Shown here: positions 31,548-35,217 of the stretch, one piece after another | Position numbering within the stretch: the first letter of the stretch is position 1 | Layout of the letters: the number at the start of each line of letters is the position of its first letter | Assembly (NCBI GenBank): GCA_900315975.1 | Contig: ONBA01000037.1 | Coordinates: forward strand, 1 to 35,217 | Reading direction: 5' to 3' | Origin: an uncultured Ruminococcus sp. | Lineage (GTDB): Bacteria > Bacillota_A > Clostridia > Oscillospirales > Ruminococcaceae | DNA length: 35,217 nt | The notes under the pieces: generated by a model | Told to the model about the DNA's origin: nothing | Databases searched by the model: none | What the model saw: the letters and a program-made list of their open reading frames with translations, nothing else | Position numbers and translations under genes: made by a program

Positions 31548-32495
31548 TTGCCGTTAGTCAGTATCATTATTCCAGCGTGTAATGCAGAGCATACAATAGA
31601 ACGTTGTGTCAGAAGTATATTTAATAATACACTAAGGGACATAGAGTGCATTGTTGTTATCAATAACTGTTCTGATCGTACTGATGTGAAATGTGAATTG
31701 TTAAAGCAAATATATTCTAATTTAATCATAATTAAAGATAATGTGGCGGGAGTATCAGCAGCAAGAAATCTTGCTTTACAAATAGCGAGTGGTGATATAG
31801 TTGGATTTTGTGATGCTGATGATTATTACGAGAAAAACGCCATAGATTTGATTGTAAAATGTTTTGAGGATAATCGCATTGATTTGCTTATTACCAGATA
31901 TAATAATACAATTATCAATGATAACAAAATTATAAAGTCGCCTTGTTCCAATAAGTATTATAACCAAAAAATAGGAGCTTCAATAGCAAGAGGACTTGTT
32001 ATTAATCAGAAAAATATAATGGGAAGCGTTTGGAACAAATTCTATAAGCGTGAAATCGTTAAGACAATTAGATTTGATGAAAGTCTTTCACATTGTGAGG
32101 ATATGCATTTCAATATGCAGATTCTAAAGAACGAAAAGCTTATAATTTTGTTAGCTGATATAATAACATATAACTATGTTTATAATTCAGAGAGTGCAAC
32201 AAGCGATGTTAATCGTTGCTTTACAAAAGATGGAAAGTTAAAATATCTGTTTGCAATTGATAAAATTCAGAATGATTATGCAGGGGTTAGAAATGTAATG
32301 CTTGAATGCTCCTATGCGATGTATTGCCTTTCTGTCCAAAATTACAGAAAAACAATTCCATATGTATGCCAACAAAGTTTAAGAAAGAATATCCTTGCTA
32401 ATATGAAATCCATTTTATTGCTTTGGAAGTATGGTTTTATTCATAATATAAAACTTTTAGTAAAAGGATTTCTTATTTTGTTGCGTATTAAATAA
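31548..32495 (+). CDS. Glycosyltransferase family 2, TTG start
   Basis: A 315-residue GT-A family 2 transferase. The N-terminus reads LVSIIIPACNAEHTIERCV, and a CDADD motif holds Asp89-x-Asp91, the metal site. The usual uridine-binding DDGS is replaced by INNCSDRT at about residues 37-44, which is unusual and may change donor choice or activity. GSVWNKFYKREIV and SHCEDMHFNMQIL are typical of capsule GT2 proteins. Start: AGGAGGT at 31531-31537 is 10 bases before a TTG that begins the conserved strand; an ATG at 31528 ends at once in a stop. Base composition is even more AT-rich than in the first block. Confidence 0.85.
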   Translation: MPLVSIIIPACNAEHTIERCVRSIFNNTLRDIECIVVINNCSDRTDVKCELLKQIYSNLIIIKDNVAGVSAARNLALQIASGDIVGFCDADDYYEKNAIDLIVKCFEDNRIDLLITRYNNTIINDNKIIKSPCSNKYYNQKIGASIARGLVINQKNIMGSVWNKFYKREIVKTIRFDESLSHCEDMHFNMQILKNEKLIILLADIITYNYVYNSESATSDVNRCFTKDGKLKYLFAIDKIQNDYAGVRNVMLECSYAMYCLSVQNYRKTIPYVCQQSLRKNILANMKSILLLWKYGFIHNIKLLVKGFLILLRIK

Positions 32496-32750
32496 TAATG
32501 ATTTGACTAAAAAATATTTTCCTGAAGAATCAAATGTCAAATCCATGATGGGGCGAAATAATTGAGTTGAAAATAGTTTTGATTATCATGTGTATTAGGC
32601 AGTGTTCATATAATATGCTGTTGATTAATGACGATTGTGACTTGACAATTGATTTTTGTACGGCAAAATTAATATAGTTTATTATTGTCAAATTGCTTAG
32701 CGGTATTTTTCATTATATGCTGGAAAAAGTATAAGGGGATAGATGTACTC
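32496..32750 (+). other. 255-base AT-rich intergenic stretch
   Basis: No gene is visible. A TTGACA occurs at about 32643-32648, but I cannot pair it with a good -10 box at normal spacing. TATAAT at about 32609 likewise lacks a good partner. A promoter for the last two genes is plausible here, but I cannot place it. Confidence 0.3.
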
Positions 32751-33974
32751 ATGATAAAAGAAAAAACTGTTTTATTTGTTAACAAATCGGATTGTAGCGC
32801 TTGTTGTGCGTGTTATAATGTATGTCCGAAGGATGCAATTCAGATGATCGAGGATGAGTGTGGGTACTATTATCCTAATATTGATGCTCAAAAATGTATT
32901 GGGTGTAATAGATGCAAAAATGTGTGTGCATTTCAAAATACAGAAGAAGTCAATGTCCCACTCATCACTTATGTAGCTGTGGCTAAAAATAAAACAGTGT
33001 TGTCTAAATCAGCATCCGGCGGTGTGTTTGGCGCATTAGGCGAAGCGGTGATTAAAGATGGTGGGTGCGTTTATGGTGCTGCATATGATACAGACTTTTC
33101 TGTCAAACATATATTTACAGATACAGAGGCTGAATTAGAAAAAATTCAAGGCTCTAAATATACTCAAAGTTATATTGGTACTGCTTTCAGAGAAGTGAAG
33201 AAAAAGCTCCTTGAATCAGATCGGTTTGTTATTTTTTCAGGCTGTCCCTGCCAGATTGCAGGTTTGAAAGCATATTTGGGAAAAAACTATGGGAATCTTC
33301 TTACTATTGATTTGATTTGTCATGGCGTTCCATCAAACAAAATGTTTAAAGAATATATTAAGGCCTTTGAAAAACGTGAGAATGTTACAGTAAATGCATT
33401 TACTTTCAGAGATAAGCACTTGGGATGGGGGCATAACAGCTCTGCTCAAGTTGTTGGCAATAAATCAATCCCTGTATCTCAAACGAAAACTAATTCGTAT
33501 ATTTCATATTTTATGGATGGAAGTATATGCAGAGAAAACTGTAATAAATGCAAATATGCCAATTCTCACAGAGCAGGCGATATTACGATTGGAGATTACT
33601 GGGGCATTGAAAAGGAACATCCTGAACTCGTTGATGGTGGAGCAATTGAAACAAAGAATGGTGTCTCTGTTTTAATTGTCAATACTGAAAAAGGTCATAA
33701 CTTTTTAAAAAAACATGCAGAATGCTTTGATTTATTTGAATCAGAATATGAAAAAGCTGCTGTTATCAATACTCAGCTTACTCGACCCACTCCTTATAAT
33801 GCTAATAAGAGAGCCCGAGTACTGAAAATATATAAAAAAAGAGGTTGGATTGCGGTAGAAAAGGATTATCAGAGAAAACATCTGATTATTAGAGTGAAGA
33901 GGAAAGCAAAGAGAATAATTAAGACGGTACTCCCCCAAAAAATGCTGCAATTATTAAAAAGAGGAGAAAAGTAA
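32751..33974 (+). CDS. FrhB-like iron-sulfur protein, copy 2
   Basis: A 407-residue paralogue of the protein at 25707-26918. The double ferredoxin domain (CSACCACYNVCPKDA and CIGCNRCKNVC) and the FrhB motifs SASGGVFGALGEAV, GSKYTQSY, FSGCPCQIAGLKAYLG, DLICHGVPSNKMF and CNKCKYANSHRAGDITIGDYWG are all present. The final cluster has one cysteine fewer than copy 1 (YACSH versus YANSH), a visible difference in a possible metal site. The ATG at 32751 matches copy 1 in length; the frame is open to 32685 but that part is not conserved. AAGGGG lies about 13 bases upstream, an unusually long spacing. The pyruvyl transferase start comes on the base after its stop. Confidence 0.85.
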   Translation: MIKEKTVLFVNKSDCSACCACYNVCPKDAIQMIEDECGYYYPNIDAQKCIGCNRCKNVCAFQNTEEVNVPLITYVAVAKNKTVLSKSASGGVFGALGEAVIKDGGCVYGAAYDTDFSVKHIFTDTEAELEKIQGSKYTQSYIGTAFREVKKKLLESDRFVIFSGCPCQIAGLKAYLGKNYGNLLTIDLICHGVPSNKMFKEYIKAFEKRENVTVNAFTFRDKHLGWGHNSSAQVVGNKSIPVSQTKTNSYISYFMDGSICRENCNKCKYANSHRAGDITIGDYWGIEKEHPELVDGGAIETKNGVSVLIVNTEKGHNFLKKHAECFDLFESEYEKAAVINTQLTRPTPYNANKRARVLKIYKKRGWIAVEKDYQRKHLIIRVKRKAKRIIKTVLPQKMLQLLKRGEK

Positions 33975-35117
33975 ATGCGAATCGGTATATTGACATATCA
34001 CAAGTCTCTTAATAATGGATCTGCTTTACAGGCTTATGCATTAAAAACAGCCCTGCATAATATGGGATATGATGTCGAAATTATTGACTATACTCCGGAA
34101 AAATATAATGAAATATATGGATTGATTGCGACATACGGTAATCGTTCCTTGAAAAGTAAGGCAGTATTGCTGTTAAAGCGTGTATTCTTCATGGATATGT
34201 TCTTGGTGAATCAAGCTAAGTATAAAGAATTTCAGAAAAAGTATATGAGCTTGAGTAAATGTAAATATTACTATAACAGTAATTTTGAATTGTTGAATGA
34301 ACAGTATGATGTTTTAATTACTGGGAGCGACCAGATCTGGAACACTGTTTGCGCTGATTGTGATATGATATTTTTTTTGCCAATACAGCATATAGCAAGA
34401 AAAATCGCATATGCGCCAAGTTGTAACGATACTAAATACTATGATAAGAAATATATAGACTTGTTTCATGATTATGACAGGATCTCTGTCAGAGAAGAAG
34501 CAGGAAAAAATACTTTGGAATTAGTGTGCCCAGAAAAGAAAATTAAAGTCGTTGCAGATCCAACTTTGCTAATAGATCAAGATGATTACAAAACGTTTGA
34601 TTTATCACGAATTATACAACAGGATTATATTTTTTTATATTCAGTGAAGCTCAGTGATGATGTGATCAAAGCAGCTAATATTATGTCGAACGCATTAAGT
34701 CTTCCGGTATATACAATGGTATTGTTCCCTCGATTTGGTATAATAAGCACCCTGAAAAAAAATAAAATAAAATACAAGCGTTATCATAATAGCCCTATCG
34801 ACTTTCTGCGCTACATAAAGTATGCAAAGTTTATTATAACCGATTCATTTCATGGGACTGCATTCTCAACGATTTTTAATAAGCCATTCTACTCTATTAA
34901 ATTGAAAGTAGATCATAAAATTGAAAAAGATGAAAGAATTTACACAATACTGGAGAAACTTGGATTAAAAGAACGATATGTAAGTGTAGAAGAGCTTTTA
35001 AAAGATAAAAACAAGCATTTCGGAATCGATTTTAAGGATATAAATGATAACAGAAAAAGCTATGTGATGGATTCTCTCGAATGGTTAAGGAATTCTGTGG
35101 AAGGAAATGAAGAATGA
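33975..35117 (+). CDS. Polysaccharide pyruvyl transferase family protein, copy 2
   Basis: A 380-residue paralogue of the protein at 24571-25707, with the same signature order: ILTYHKSLNNGSALQAYAL, ITGSDQIWNTVC, KIAYAPSCND, VADPTLLID and ITDSFHGTAFSTIFNKPF. GAGGAGAAAAG precedes the ATG, which directly follows the FrhB-like stop. The pair order is FrhB then transferase, opposite to the first pair, so the pair was not simply duplicated in tandem. A 13-codon ORF overlaps its stop (ATGA at 35114), and the remaining 100 bases of the window hold no certain gene. Confidence 0.88.
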   Translation: MRIGILTYHKSLNNGSALQAYALKTALHNMGYDVEIIDYTPEKYNEIYGLIATYGNRSLKSKAVLLLKRVFFMDMFLVNQAKYKEFQKKYMSLSKCKYYYNSNFELLNEQYDVLITGSDQIWNTVCADCDMIFFLPIQHIARKIAYAPSCNDTKYYDKKYIDLFHDYDRISVREEAGKNTLELVCPEKKIKVVADPTLLIDQDDYKTFDLSRIIQQDYIFLYSVKLSDDVIKAANIMSNALSLPVYTMVLFPRFGIISTLKKNKIKYKRYHNSPIDFLRYIKYAKFIITDSFHGTAFSTIFNKPFYSIKLKVDHKIEKDERIYTILEKLGLKERYVSVEELLKDKNKHFGIDFKDINDNRKSYVMDSLEWLRNSVEGNEE

Positions 35118-35177
35118 GTAGAGTCAATCCCATATTTCGTGTAAACGTAAAATAGTGCAATAGAAAAGTGTATGATG

Positions 35178-35203
35178 AGACCGATTGTGAAAGCAGTCGG
35201 TCT
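35178..35203. repeat. Hairpin near the window end (possible terminator or coding)
   Basis: AGACCGATTG (35178-35187) pairs with CAGTCGGTCT (35194-35203) with one wobble pair and a 6-base loop. The 3' flank has few T residues, so termination is doubtful. The same bases can be read from ATG 35172 as MMRPIVKAVGLICIL, which would be the start of a membrane protein cut by the window edge. The sequence alone cannot decide between them. Confidence 0.35.
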
Positions 35204-35217
35204 TATCTGCATATTAG

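Noticed and set aside
1..35217. CRISPR arrays, rRNA, tRNA or complete insertion sequences
   Set aside because: No regular direct repeats with spacers, no conserved RNA gene blocks and no transposase ORF were seen on either strand.

Overview
The window is one end of a Gram-positive siphophage-type prophage followed directly by a host surface-polysaccharide locus. The protein families (gp6/gp16-like connectors, TP901-type tape measure, phage_holin_4 holin, paired large serine recombinases, AAA-ATPase-like/PDDEXK protein, FrhB/pyruvyltransferase polysaccharide genes) and the GC content, moderate in the phage and clearly AT-rich in the polysaccharide genes, suggest a gut Clostridia/Ruminococcaceae (Ruminococcus-like) host. 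The genus is inference.

Region 1 (2-16722), all + strand except one gene: 3' end of the HK97-type major capsid protein, head-tail connector, head-tail adaptor, gp10-like protein, tail-terminator-like protein, major tail protein, tail assembly chaperone with a -1 frameshift extension, tape measure, distal tail protein, Gp37-like tail protein, a tail protein ending in BspA-type leucine-rich repeats, a large fibre with six HxH repeats, holin, and a two-domain endolysin with an internal translation start. Two foreign genes interrupt the tail module: a YczE-like membrane protein followed by its own terminator, and a reverse-strand Fic protein with its own promoter and terminator. Both look like morons. 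The connector gene carries a 29-base exact match to the Illumina P5 adapter followed by poly-A, so the assembly is wrong at 752-790.

Region 2 (16723-23263): the integration module. A promoter and inverted repeats precede a phage 'virulence-related' family protein and two large serine recombinases in one tight operon. The second recombinase has no zinc-ribbon cysteines. After a terminator comes an independently promoted AAA-ATPase/PDDEXK-nuclease protein, then two tandem terminator hairpins.

Region 3 (about 23264-35217): an AT-rich exopolysaccharide or capsule cluster, all + strand. It encodes an Alg14/PssD-like and Alg13/PssE-like split glycosyltransferase, polysaccharide pyruvyltransferase, an FrhB-like iron-sulfur protein, GT4, GT2, a Wzy-like polymerase, GT32, a decayed gap, GT2, and a second FrhB-like/pyruvyltransferase pair in swapped order. 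The phage probably inserted next to, or into, the 5' end of this cluster: the first polysaccharide ORF carries an unexplained in-frame membrane segment ahead of its Alg14 domain.
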